A stretch of DNA of 64,000 bases from Misgurnus anguillicaudatus (lineage: Eukaryota; Chordata; Actinopteri; Cypriniformes; Cobitidae): positions 17,864,001 through 17,928,000 of the forward strand of contig NC_073340.2 of NCBI RefSeq assembly GCF_027580225.2. Direction: 5' to 3'. Shown piece after piece: positions 10,693 to 23,400 of this stretch (its first letter is position 1; each line of letters begins with the position of its first letter). Under the pieces are notes generated by a model. That model saw nothing but the letters and a program-made list of their open reading frames with translations, was not told the origin of the DNA and made no database searches. A program made the position numbers and the translations under genes.

Positions 10693-11354
10693 CAGGGTTC
10701 CCACACCTTAGTTAACTTCAAAATCAAGGACCTTTCAAGGACTTTCCAGGTCCAATACCCTCAAATTCAAGGACTAAATGTGGGGACACATTTCAAGTAA
10801 GAACAAGGTTACATTGTGTTATCTTTGAAGATACATTGTTACAGTTCCCTTTTGAGGGAACTCGTGCTGCGTCACTGCGGTGACACTTTGGAGACGCCTC
10901 AAGGGGTACGTGCGTCTGAATGTGTATATCAAATTCAACCAATGGTGAGGCTTAACGACAAAGACAGGGTGACGCGGGAGCCAGGAAGTATATCGCTATC
11001 TGAAATATTGCCAAAGACGGTGTCACAGGGACGCAGGAAGTATGGGAAGGGAGACGCAGCGTCTCATTCCCTTCTCAGGGAACAAGAGTTACATACGTAA
11101 CCCGAGACGTTTTCATGTGTCAAACACAACTAGGCGAAAAAGCATTTTGGTATAAATCAACATTCGCATACAGAAGATATAAGCAAGATTTAAAGCGTTT
11201 CACTTTAGCACTTCTTGCAAAAAATAGATTCAAGCACTTTCAAAGACCTGTATCTATATATGTATATTTTCATGTAAAACTTCCCAGGGCTTTGAATTTT
11301 TTTCCCCCCAGATTCACAAACTTTCAAGGATTTCAAGGACCCGTGGGAACCCTG
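10693..11354. mobile_element. hAT-type composite element, copy 1
   Basis: The termini are CAGGGTTCCCACACC and GTGGGAACCCTG. Subterminal blocks with CAAGGACCTTTCAAGGACTT at the left are mirrored by TTTCAAGGATTTCAAGGACC at the right. The middle (about 10840-11110) is a second inverted-repeat unit (GTTCCC...GAGGGAACTCGTGCTGCGTC and GACGCAGCGTCTCATTCCC...GGGAACAAGAG). A second copy with the same nested core lies at 39360-40090. No exact 8-bp target duplication remains. It lies inside the probable 5' UTR intron of the pirt-like gene. Confidence 0.7.
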
Positions 11355-12017
11355 TTAAATAAAGTTTTTATGATTTTGAGTTATTAAGAGCCATTAAAGA
11401 CGCAAAACTTTCATACTTACCTTTTCGGGTTTTGTTTCTGACGATTTTAAATTCCTTGTGCTGCAATACGCCAATGATTAAAAAGAACTAACAATACCAC
11501 CCTACAGATGCAACTCATAGGTCTTGTCTAATAAATCACTTACCCAATTTATAAGAGGTGGCAATTTTTGGACCAAAAAAATGGTAGTGCTGGCAAAAAA
11601 TAGACAGAAGTTGAGTAAAGCATTTCCTTTGGCGCTTAATGCTGAACATCACTGACCCTTATACACAAACTCCTGAGACCTGAGCCAGTGCATGATGGAG
11701 CATCAACACAAACAAAAGAGCAGCTGACCCAACACATCACTGGGTGTGGTGTCTGCCATAACAAAAGTAATATAATACTCCTATTATACAAATTTAATGC
11801 ATACAAAATATTGTATCATCTATACAGACAAACCCAGAAATGAGTAAGGAATTCGTGAACACATCAGAATAAGAATGATTTTAATTCAGCATTGATCTGT
11901 CAGAACAAATGCAGACATAAGCTTTATAAGGGTAAGCATGTACAGTAAATTGTTGTTTTAAACAAAAAAAAAGTGTCCAAATAGTTAACAGGATTACAAG
12001 GCTGTTTATCATTCGCA

Positions 12018-15000
12018 TCAAGCTTTAATTTTCTGACCACGTGATGTGACCTTTGGTGTTTTCTTGGCCAGTTTCTTGTCTTTTACGGTTTTCTTTAGTC
12101 CTTTGCCAGGTGAAGGCTTGGGTGCTTTTTTCAATCCTTTTTTGGGCACATCCTTAAAAAAAAAAAAAAATTAAAATATAGAAATATTATGCACAGAAGA
12201 CAATTGCAACACTTACAAAGCATGCCTAGCAAAAAAATAACTGAGTTTAACACACCCATTCTGTATTGTTCATAAACGTTTGCATTTGTGATAAACACTC
12301 AGGATGCTCCTCCTGTGAGAAAGAAAGATATAGACATACATTACTAACCATCTGTTTTGGCTTTTTGGTTGGCGTCTCGATTGGCACAAGCTGTGGAATT
12401 TCCTCTTCTTCAGTGTCCTGATCGTCCTCGATCTCTTTAGTGACATCACCCGGTACTTCTGTATTCTCATTATCTCTCTTCCTCTTTTGTGCTCCCTGAA
12501 AGTTAAAGGGAAAAACCAGTGGCTTAACGAAACAGCAGTTCTGTTAATAGCTCTAAAATGAATGCAATCCTGAAGTGAGCTTTACCTTCTTTAAACTGGC
12601 TTGCTTCATGACCTCCTCCATTAATGTGATGTGACTCAAATCAGAAGTATAGATGGGAAGTGCTGCTGAGGTCTGACTTTTTAAATGTATGCTTTTAATG
12701 TTTCTTCCTTTCTACAAGGGAAATAAAAACTTAGTTAAAAAAAGAAATGTAAATAAATGATGCAGTTAAATGACAGTGGGTTGGTTATGTACACAAAGCT
12801 TCTGGCCGACTCCACTCACCATGTCTAACTTTGTGGAGACTGTGTTAACTGTTGCGACTATGTTGTCCACCATCTCATCTGCAGTCATGCCTGAATGTGC
12901 CACACGTGCCATACTGCAAACAAACAAACAAACCTGCATTCAGGGCAACTGGGAAACAATAAAGAAAATATATGTGATTGTGAAGTCTAAGTCTAATTAT
13001 GAGATTAGGAGCATCAAATCAGGAAGTTTCCTAATCATTGATCTCAATCTTTCTTTTATGACTTTACACAGTCAATATAAAGTAATTAAGGTAATAATTT
13101 CACAGAATGCTCTTATCGTCATTTAGGATGATTTTATTTATAAAACAGTCAATCACAATAAAGTGACTTTACGTGGGTTTTCACAGACTGGGTCACAAAT
13201 GTGTACCAATATCATTACATGTGTAAAGACTTTGTTGCAATTGTAGGATATACAATTTATTTAAACTAGTTTCAGCTTTAATGGAGCAGGAAATACTTTG
13301 CGCTGAAGTGCTTCTAGATTTTTTTATAATATCAAACCAGCAATGTCCATACCAACATGATCCTTTCATTGAAACAGTGAGGGTGGTGCCCTGAATGAGA
13401 CGTTCCAAGTCTCTGGCCATGTGTTTGCTCTCTAAATCCACAGACAGAGGAGCCCTAAATCACAAATATACATTAATTTATGATTAACCATAATTTTAAG
13501 CACCATAAAGGGGTGGTCACACTAGACTTTGAACATGCGAACACTTTTCGGACGTTACTGCAAATATAGAAGGGGAGGGCTTAATAAACATACAGGTTTT
13601 TTTTTGCTTTGTCCATCTTTGCTTAGAGGGAGAGAAAGGTCACGCCGTGACATATCGTTTTTTTTACTGGTCACATATCTCCACGTGATACGAATTTGCA
13701 GTTTTGGGTCTGACGCATTCGCATGCGTATGAATGGAAGTCAATGGAACGAGAAGTAGTGTGACTGCCCCTTAAAAGATTAGTCAATTTTCGTAAAAAAT
13801 CCAGATAATTTACTCACCACCATGTCATCCAAAATGTTGATGTCCCTCCCCGTTCAGTCGAAAAGAAAACACTCCAGGACTTCTCCCATTCCAATGGACC
13901 CCAACACGCAACAGTTTCAATGCAGTTCAAAACTGCAGCCCCAAATGACTCCAAACGATCCCAAACGAGGCATAAGGGTCTCATCTATCTTGGCAAGAAA
14001 AATATGCACCTTTAAACCAAAACTTCTCACCATCCTCCGTCCGTGCGACGCGCCAGCGCGACCCCACGTAATGATGTCGAAAGGTCACTTGTAACATATG
14101 AAACGCACATTTGAGGACCATTTTAAACAATAAACTGACACAATGACATTAATTAGTATCATACCGCATACAACAACGTCGGAACGCTCCTCTTTCTCAA
14201 CTTCTGTAAACACTGGGGTGTAGTTTCGCATACGTCATCCGTGACCTCTTGACGTGATGACGTATTACGTGAGGTCGTGCTGGTGCGACACACGACCGGA
14301 GGAAGATGAGAAGTTGTGGTTTAAAAGTGTATATTTTTTTAATTTTCTTGCCAAAAATGACAATCGTTTCGCTAGATAAGACCCTTATGCCTCGTTTGGA
14401 ATTGTTTAGAGTCCTTTGAAACTGCAATTTTAAACTGCATTAAAACTGTTATGTGTTGTGGTCCATTAAAAATAGAAAAATCCTGGAATGTTTTCCTCAA
14501 AAAACAATTTCTTCTTGACTGAACAAAGAAAGACATCAACATTTTGGATGACATGATGGTGGTGAGAAAATTATCTGATTTTTTTTTTAAGAAAATGGAC
14601 TAATCCTTTAATGGATCCAACAAGCACCACGTCAAAAGTGTACATTTTATATCATGCATTTCCTTACTTCTTTTTGTCGTAGAAATGCTTCCCAATGTGG
14701 GAAGGTAACCTGCGGCGAATGCGTGCATCTGAGAGAAACAAATCAAAGTTGCCCAGCAGTCGTCTCTTGGCTTCGAATGGCTTGTACTCTGTCTTTAACA
14801 CTCTGAAGGGAATCACCTAACAAGAGATATTCAAGACTATTTACAAAACAGCCAAATTGTTACAAAATAGATCTGCATTGGAAGTGACGGATGTTTCAAA
14901 GTCTGTAGAGACAAGCTTCAATGAAAAAGAAGACTCATCTGGATTTACTCTGATTTTCTTTAGCACTTTTTAAAACCCATGACCAGCACTAAGACGAAAG

Positions 15001-15849
15001 GACAGGGTTTGCTGAAGTGCATAAATAATATATGTAAGAATAATGTAAAGTAATGAAGACGAATCAAATCACCTCTGTGACATTTTTGACTCCTCTCTCT
15101 GTAAGCAACCTTTTGTAGAAGGTCACTGTCTGTTCTGATGTCATTTTGGGCTCATCTCTGGTGAACAGACAGACCTCTCCTGATTCTGTTCTCAATCCAC
15201 TGGGTAAAGGACTGTAAAACATAAGAGAAGTAATACAGTTAACCTCATGAAATATCTTCAAAATCAATGTTATTGATTGAAACAAACTTACATGCGAATG
15301 GTTTGCTCCTTTTTAGGGATTTTCCACAGGGTAAAGAGAAGAGAGATGGGTTGACCCTCGTTCAAAAAGAGTTTCTGGGTTGAAGTTGTGCTTTTTAAAA
15401 AGGCTTGTAAAGCCAGGGCGGCTTTCTTCACCTGTAATAAACGTGATCCACAGAAAATATTTGAATTAAACACTAAACTAATTTGCTATGTCAACATCAG
15501 AAACCGAAGTCTTAACTACATAACGTTACGTGTTTTTCCAAAGAAGAATATTAACTCCAGCAGACATAAATGTATACACAAATTAAAACACTAAAACAAA
15601 AGTAACATACGTTTGTTTTATAAGCTGCTGGTGCTGCTACTACTACAAGTCACTTAGCCAGCTAACGTAAGCAGTTAGACAGCACGCGGTCTCGTTGGTT
15701 ACTCGAGCTTTACAAGTTACTTCCCCGCCAATCTTATAAATGCATACCCATGGAAAATAAATACAGTAGGATAAATGATGAGTAATGATTATATTTCGTT
15801 TATTTACCTGAGACCGATCAAGATCCAACTCATCTCGTGTGGGCTCCAT
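12018..15849 (-). CDS. rsl1d1: rsl1d1, ribosomal L1 domain-containing protein 1
   Basis: Nine coding exons: 15808-15849, 15292-15431, 15073-15211, 14668-14816, 13353-13454, 12820-12913, 12586-12711, 12349-12495 and 12018-12152. Total 1074 bp, 357 aa, all with GT-AG sites and consistent phases. The N-terminal two thirds form a ribosomal L1-like domain ([61 protein letters not shown]). The C-terminal third is acidic/basic low complexity, with [19 protein letters not shown] and a lysine-rich end ([18 protein letters not shown]). The family (human RSL1D1/CSIG) is nucleolar, binds rRNA precursors and helps ribosome biogenesis and growth control. This copy is shorter than human (about 490 aa), mainly in the tail. 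It lies head-to-tail with gspt1, as in human 16p13.13. Two abutting MITEs fill the 1.2 kb intron 13455-14667. Confidence 0.95.
13506..13774. mobile_element. MITE abutting the next element (GGGGTGGTCACACTAGAC)
   Basis: Left end AAAGGGGTGGTCACACTAGA; right end TAGTGTGACTGCCCCTTAA, inverted. The right-hand TTAA (13771-13774) is also the left boundary of the next MITE, so two TTAA-targeting elements share one target site. In an rsl1d1 intron. Confidence 0.6.
13771..14611. mobile_element. Long foldback TTAA MITE
   Basis: An 841-bp element with TTAA at both ends. The long arms are inverted: TTTACTCACCACCATGTCAT and CCAAAATGTTGATGTC on the left, GACATCAACATTTTGGATGA and CATGATGGTGGTGAG on the right. 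Several short reading frames come from the arms and have no recognisable homology. In an rsl1d1 intron. Confidence 0.75.
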
Positions 15850-17406
15850 ATTTGCACGTGTTAAGAGAACGAGCACAGCGCAAGCGCACCGCCAATGTAA
15901 ACGTCACAAGACTTTTATTTTGAAATAAACTTTTAGCTAACTGGAGTAGCCGACTTAAAATGTATTTATAATTTGTTTTTCTGAATACAGATGTCAAAAT
16001 GTATAAAAACAAACTATAAATAAATAAATAAATACGTTGGTCGTCACGATAAAAGGAGTAATTACATTGTTAACCTAAATGTATGCCTTCATTTCCTTAC
16101 ATTGACTTTCGTTTGCACTATTTATGTGTTTACATTTTTTATTTGTAAAGCTATTTATATTTATTTATTTATTTATTTACTAATAAATATGTAAAATTAA
16201 GTATTTAATAATGTATGTATTATCTTTTTCGCCTTTTGTGTATTATGTTTGAAGGCGTTTAGATTTGGAGGGTGCTTTATTTCCGTCTCGGCCTTTCCAA
16301 TAATAGGTCATATTTAGAAACCAGTACCTGCACATAATACTTTCAAAGTAGCGCGATTAAAAGCCTTTTAATAGTAAAACAAAATACTTTTATAAATACT
16401 TTAATACATTTTTTATTATGTACACATCTGTTGTTCTCTACTGCCACCCAGCTCCATTAATTGTCATTGCAATACTCTTGATTATTATTGCATATGTGAG
16501 CACAATAATGTTGCAGAAGTCTAATCATCAGTGTGGTATTAAATCAAACACAATATGGACAAGCTACAAGCAAGGATTTTTTTATTTAATTTCATTTTAA
16601 CATTTAATATCTATTTTGTGAAGTTTGATGTTTACATCCAAACAGTAGTGTACAAAATATACACTAGTTCATGTGACAACCAGTTGAGTGCATTTGTCAT
16701 TTGTCTTTTATTATGTAATGACATTACAGTAAACAAACTCATACAGTCATCTTGTGCATAATTACATCACTACCTTAAGTGTCATTATATTTAAAGGGCC
16801 CAGGCCACTTTTGTATGGCATTCCCCTTAATGTGATTTTAACAAGTACTACCCCTAAAGAACTTGCCATGTAATTCAGAAGGTTACTGGCAAGCTTAGAC
16901 CCTGTGTGGACCCTATATTAAGCCAAAATAAACAGTCAGCATTCTCTAACTGCCCATGTAATGCTGTTAAAAAGCGATTTGCAATCAGAGACCCTACACT
17001 GTTTTGGGGGGTATGGGTGATTTGAACATTGAATTGCCAGGCCACACAGGAATGGCTTTAACCTAACCTAATTACCTCTGTCATCTGTATATCCAACACT
17101 TAAACGCCAGTGTCTTAAAAGAAAATTGCATCCATTTTAAGATTTAAAGTGTAACAGTGAAAAGAAACTGGCTTTGAAAATTGGGCTACATGAGTGGCAT
17201 AGCTGAGCTCTCAATATGAGAAAGCCGTCACACTGAGCTTGTCTTTCTATATTTATGTTCTTCGTAAAATTGATAGTGTTACTTTGATAATGTCCTTTAT
17301 CCAAAGTAATATTTCTAGACTGATCCACATTAAAGGATGGAACAGCCTGGAGGAGATCTGGAGCCAATGCATCCTCCTTTATCCCAGAGTGCACCATTAT
17401 ACACAT
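15850..17406. other. rsl1d1 promoter side and gspt1 3' UTR
   Basis: About 1.56 kb between the rsl1d1 start codon and the gspt1 stop codon. The right part should be the 3' UTR of gspt1, transcribed leftwards. The left 150 bp, with GTGGGCTCC...GCGCAAGCGCACCGCC, looks like the rsl1d1 core promoter. Short AT tandem repeats (TAAATAAATAAATA near 16018 and TTATTTATTTATTTA near 16161) are present. I see no further gene here. Confidence 0.55.
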
Positions 17407-20400
17407 TTAGTCCTTCTCGGGTACCAACTTCAAAACCTTTCCGATTGCGATTGTCTTACCTATGAAACAATTACAAAAACAACCTCTATTCAGTATGTAG
17501 GCAACATTACATATTATTCAAAGAGTTTGATGTCAAAAACAGCTTTTTTTAATTGTCTTACCCTCATCTCTCAAGGTGAAGCGTCCCATCTGAGGGAAGT
17601 CTTTAAAAGTCTCTAAGCAGATAGTTCCTGCTGCTCTAAGACGGGCAATGCATACTTGGTCTTGTTTGACAAAGCGTGGACGAGTCTTGCTCTTTTCTCC
17701 TGTCTTCTTGTCCACCATACAGATTAAGGCCTGTTTATGGAGATTTTTAGGGAGTAGATAATGATCATTCGTGGTAATCAGAGCCTTGTCCATGTGTGAA
17801 TGTCAATGCGAAATTACTTACTGTTATCTGCACTTCTTCTATGCAGGTATGGATGTGTAGTACTGCATTGTAACCTGGGCATATAATGGATTTGTGTTCA
17901 ATAATGACAATCTGTGAATAAAAAAATAAAAACCAATAAGGTTATCTGAAATGTTTGTAAATAAAAATATAGCTGCAAGCAGCAATGCCGGGGTCAAGCC
18001 GAAAAGGGCACAAAAGGATGTAAAATTGAGATTGGATAAGCAGATTGAAGAACCTAGGTAAACCTAATAATTTTAGATGAAAAAACAAAAAAGTAATCAA
18101 CAAAAATAATTTAAGTTCTTGACTACTGCAATCGTCCTTCTGTTATTGACAATCATGGAACATTAGAGCACTGAAGGGCATGTGCGTGGTGTTTGCAGTT
18201 GCAAAACATGGGTCACATCATGTTACAACAAGTTTAATTAATCAAACGAGACCATCCCCGTGTCTCTACGATGTTGTGATGCAGAGATATAGCTTTTGCA
18301 AAAACGGTTGATAAGGTATTCTCAATGGTTGCTGGGGAGTGAATTGGCAAACACCAGTGATTATAGTCAAAGCCATGAAAGGAATAATCCATGATGACTC
18401 GTGGTTTTAGATGTGTTGTTGCAATAGTTTTAGGCAAAAATACCATATTCTATCTCAAAACCAGTAGGTCGCGCAATGACAAAATTGTGCATGCAACATC
18501 AGGTCATGATTGTTTTACATCTAGCTAGTTTTATGTCTATACACTTTAGTTTAGTGAAGAAACAGTTGTATGACTATAGGGCTGGCTTATTATCAAAGGT
18601 TTTGTTCAATTATAAGGCCATCTAGTGGTGCAAGCATACAATTTTTTTTGTGTAGCCTCAGAATGTGCTCATGCATCAGCGTATCAAATCTGGTGAAAAA
18701 ATCTCTTTTCGTTACGAAGTTACAACCATTTATGTGTAAAAAACACAAAATTTGAAGGTAATTTTTCGTTTTTTGCAATTTTCGGCCATTTCTGATGAAA
18801 ATTTTAATATAACACCAATAGAACTTTTTGTTCAGAAGGTAAGGTTAGTTTCTTCCTATGGTGTTTTCGAGTCGATCGGAAAAACGTTCGCGGAGATATT
18901 CACGCGTGTTTTTTAAGCGCTATTTTGCTGCGCAGGGTTAATCGTAAGGCGAATTCTGGAATGTTTGGTATCGTTTGACTCGGCAACTATTCAGAACTCC
19001 AAAGAAGCAAGTCCCATGAAAATACGTCAATCGGAGCCAAAGTTATAGGTGTATAAAACTTTTCTCTGGCCACTAGGTGGCGCTGCAACGAAACTATGCA
19101 TGCACCCTCGGTTCCTGACTGGCATCTCAAGTACCAAGTGTCGTGTCAATAGGCCTAAGTTTGACGAAGATACAGCCTAAAATCTGTTTTTTTGCGCTCT
19201 ACGTAAAATTCGTTAAGGTGGTATACGACAACGGATTGGTGTATCGAAATTCTTTTGATAACTTTTTGCCTTAAGTGTCTCAAGATGATACATACCAATT
19301 TTCGTGGCAATTGGACAAAAGCTCTAGGACGAGTTCGAAAAAGTAGGTTTTACGAATAATTCAAAATGGCGGAAAATTTTCATGTCGAAAAAAGACGCCA
19401 TAGGGTCCAATCGAATCGTCTTGAGCCAATGAATAAGAGAAAGCAATAATTTTGTTTCTAGGGCTTACGGATCAGAAGTTATAAGCAAAAACATAAGTGC
19501 AACTTTGGACTGTTGGTGGCGCTAGCGGGTTAGACATAGAGAGTCCAAATTTGCTGTGGGGACACATTGGACTGTCCTCTATCAGTGTGCCAAATTTCAT
19601 AACTTTCCTACGTACGGTTCTATGGGCTGCCATAGACCGCAATGGCGGAAGAAGAAGAAGAAGAATAACTAATAATAATAATAAGAAAACTAACAAATAC
19701 AATAGGGTTCTACGCCCCTTCGGGGCTTGACCCCTAATAATAATAATAAGAAAACTAACAATAACAATAGGGTTCTACGCCCCTTCGGGGCTTGACCCCT
19801 AAATATAGCTGCAAGCAGCGATACCGGGGTCAAGCCAAACATGGCCAAAAATGATTCATACGAGATGACTGTCATGATTTAAGATCTAAGTTTGCATTAT
19901 TTTTAGTAAAAAATAGCAATTTTTTGTATCTTGAGACCACTAGGTGGCGCTGTGCCGAAACAATAGATGGTGCCTCAAGTCATAACTGTGATGACACATA
20001 CCAAATTTAGTGTAAATACGATAAAGCGATACGGAGATATAGCCTTAAATTATTTGACCACTAGGGGGCACTGACCAAAACAATAGATGGTGACTCAGGT
20101 CATGATTGTGATGACACTCACCAAATTTGGTGTAAATACGACAAAGAGATGCAGAGATATAGCCTTAAATGACTTGACCACTAGGGGGCACTGACCAAAC
20201 AATAAATTGTGACTCAGGTCTTGATTGTCATGACACCCACCAAATTTGGTGTAAATACGATAAAGAGATGCAGAGATATAGCTTCAAATCTCTTGACCAC
20301 TAGGGGGCGCCGAAAAGTTTACAAGTCCTCTCAGAACATATTGCTGATGAACCATACCAAGTTTCATAACAATACGCAATTGCGTTTCTGAACTACTTGA

Positions 20401-23400
20401 ACTTAAAGAAAAAATTTAAAATGGCCGACACACAAAATGGCCGACCAAAAACCATTTAGTATCTTTTGACTCGGCATGCCTCACGAAATCTAACAAGACT
20501 ACTCTCATAATTTTACATTCAAGTTTGCAGTAGTTTTAAGCAAAAATAGACATTTTTTATATCTCGTGACCAGTAGGGGGCAGTGTGACAAAATGGTGTA
20601 TGCACTCTCAGGTCATCACTGTTATGACATATACCAAGTCTCATATCAATACGCAAAAGTTTTGCAAAGATACAGGCTCAAACACATTTTGGCGTGCACG
20701 CCCTCACATTCTTTGATGCGTTATACGACAACGGATAGGTCTACCGAAAAGCTTTTGATAACTTTTTGTCTGGAGTGTCTCTAGATTATGCCTACCAAAA
20801 ATCAAGCCAATCTAACGAGCGCTGTAGGAGGAGTTCGAAAAAGTAGGTGTTCAATATAATTCAAAATGGCTGACAGGAAGTAGGTTTGACTCAGACATAT
20901 TTGGTACAGTCGGACTCAGCACGAGCCAAGGAATGAATAGAGTGAAATCTCATGTCAGTATGGCAATTTAATCAAATGATATAAAGATTTTAAACAATTT
21001 CTTTACATATCCTGACCACTAGGTGGCGCCGTCCTAAAGATTTATAGGTGCGCTCAGAACATGTCACTGATGAACCATGCCAAATTTCGTAGCGATACGC
21101 CATTCTGTTTGTGAAATACTGAACTTAATGAGAAAATTCAAAATGGCCGACACCCAAAATGGCCGACACCCAAAATGGCCGACCGAAAATCGTTTGTTAT
21201 CGTTTGACTCGGCATGGCTCAAGGAATCTAACAAGACCACCTTCATGATTTTAGACTCAAGTTTGAAGTAGTTATAAGGGAAAATAGGCATTTTTCGAAT
21301 CTCGTGACCACTAGGTGGCACTGTGACGAAACGTTGCAGGCACCCTCAGGTCATGACTGTAATGACATATACCAAGTTTCGTGTCGATACAATAAAGTTT
21401 TGCGAAGATACAGCCTCACGTCCGTTTTGGCGTGCTCGCCGCCATATATGTTGTCAATTTATACGAGAACGCATTGGTCTATCAAAAAGCTTTTGATAAC
21501 TTTTTGTCTGGGGTGTCTCTAGATGCTACATACCAAAGGACATGCAAATCGGATGAACGCTCTAGGAGGAGTTCGAAAAAGTAGGTTTTACGGAAAATTC
21601 AAAATGGCGGAAAGATTTGCATGACACAAATGACATCAATGTGTGCAATTGAATCATCATGAGCAAAGGATTCAGAGGAAACAAGAATTTAGTTTCTAGG
21701 TATCACGGGTCAGAAGTTATGAGCATGAACATAAGTGGATTTTTGGACTGTTGGTGGCGCTAGAGGGTTTGAGTCAGAAACACCAATGTTGCTATAGTAA
21801 CTTCTGAGGCTGTCCTCTACATGTGTGCCAAATTTCATAACTTTCCTACGTACGGTTCTATGGGCTGCCATTGACTTCAATGGAGGAAGAAGGAAGAAGA
21901 ATAATAATAAGAAAACTAACAGATACAATAGGTGTCTACGCCACTTCGTGGCTTGACCCCTAATAATAATAATAATAATAATAAGAAAACTAACAATAAC
22001 AATAGGGTTCTACGCCCCTTCGGGGCTTGACCCCTAAATATAGCTGCAAGCAGCGATACCGGGGTCAAGCCAAACATGGCAAAAAATGATTCATACGTGA
22101 TGACTGTCATGATTTAAGATCTAAGTTTGCATTAGTTTTATGAAAAAAATAGCAATTTTTTTGTATCTTGAGACCACTAGGTGGCGTGGTGCAGAAACAA
22201 TAGATGGTGCCTCAGGTCATGACTGTGATGACACATACCAAATTTAGTGTAAATATGATAAAGCAATACAGAGATATAGCCTTAAATGACTTGACCACTA
22301 GGGGGCACTAACCAAACAATAAATTGTGACTCAGGTCTTGATTGTGATGACACCCACCAAATTTGGTGTAAATACAATAAAGAGATGCAGAGATATAGCC
22401 TTAAATGACTTGACCACTAGGGGGCACTGACCAAAAAATAAATTGTGACTCAGGTCTTGATTGTGATGACACTCACCAAATTTGGTGTAAATACAATAAA
22501 GAGATGCAGAGATATAGCTTCAAATCTCTTAACCACTAGGGGGCACCGAAAAGTTTACAAGTCCTCCCAGAACATGTTGCTGATGAACCATACCAAGTTT
22601 CATAACAATACACAGTTGCGTTTCTGAAATACTTGAACTTAAAGAAAAATTCAAAATGGCCGACACACAAAATGGCCGACCAAAAACCATTTGGTATCGT
22701 TTGACTCGCCATGCCTCACGAAATCTAACAAGACCAGTCTCATAATTTTACATTCAAATTTGCAGTAGTTATAAGCAAAAATAGACATTTTTTATATCTC
22801 GTGACCAGTAGGGGGCAGTGTGACGAAATGGTGCATGCACCCTCAGGACATCACTGTTATGACATATACCAAGTCTCATATTAATACGCAAAAGTTTTGC
22901 GAAGATACGGGCTCAAACTCATTTTGGCGTGCTCGCCCTCGCATTCTTTGATGCGTTATACGACAACGGATAGGTCTACCGAAAATCTTTTGATAACTTT
23001 TTGTCTAGAGTGTCTCTAGATGATGCATACCAAAAATCAAGCCAATCACACGAGCGCTCTAGGAGGAGTTCGAAAAAGTAGGTGTTCAATATAATTCAAA
23101 ATGGCCGACAGGAAGTAGGTTTGACTCAGACATATTTGATACCGTCGGACTCAGCATGAGCCAAGGAATCAATAGAGTGAAGTCTTATGTCATAGTGGCA
23201 ATTTAATCAAATGATATAAAGATTTTAAACAATTTATTTACATATACTGACCACTAGGTGGCGCCGTCCTAAAGATTTATAGGTGCGCTCAGAACATGTC
23301 ACCGATGAACCATGCCAAATTTCGTAGCGATACGCCATTCGGTTTGTGAAATACTGAACTTAATGAGAAAATTCAAAATGGCCGACAACCAAAATGGCCG

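Noticed and set aside
17239..17616. 125-codon plus-strand frame over the gspt1 3' end
   Set aside because: It is antisense to gspt1 exons 13-14 and the 3' UTR; no independent support.
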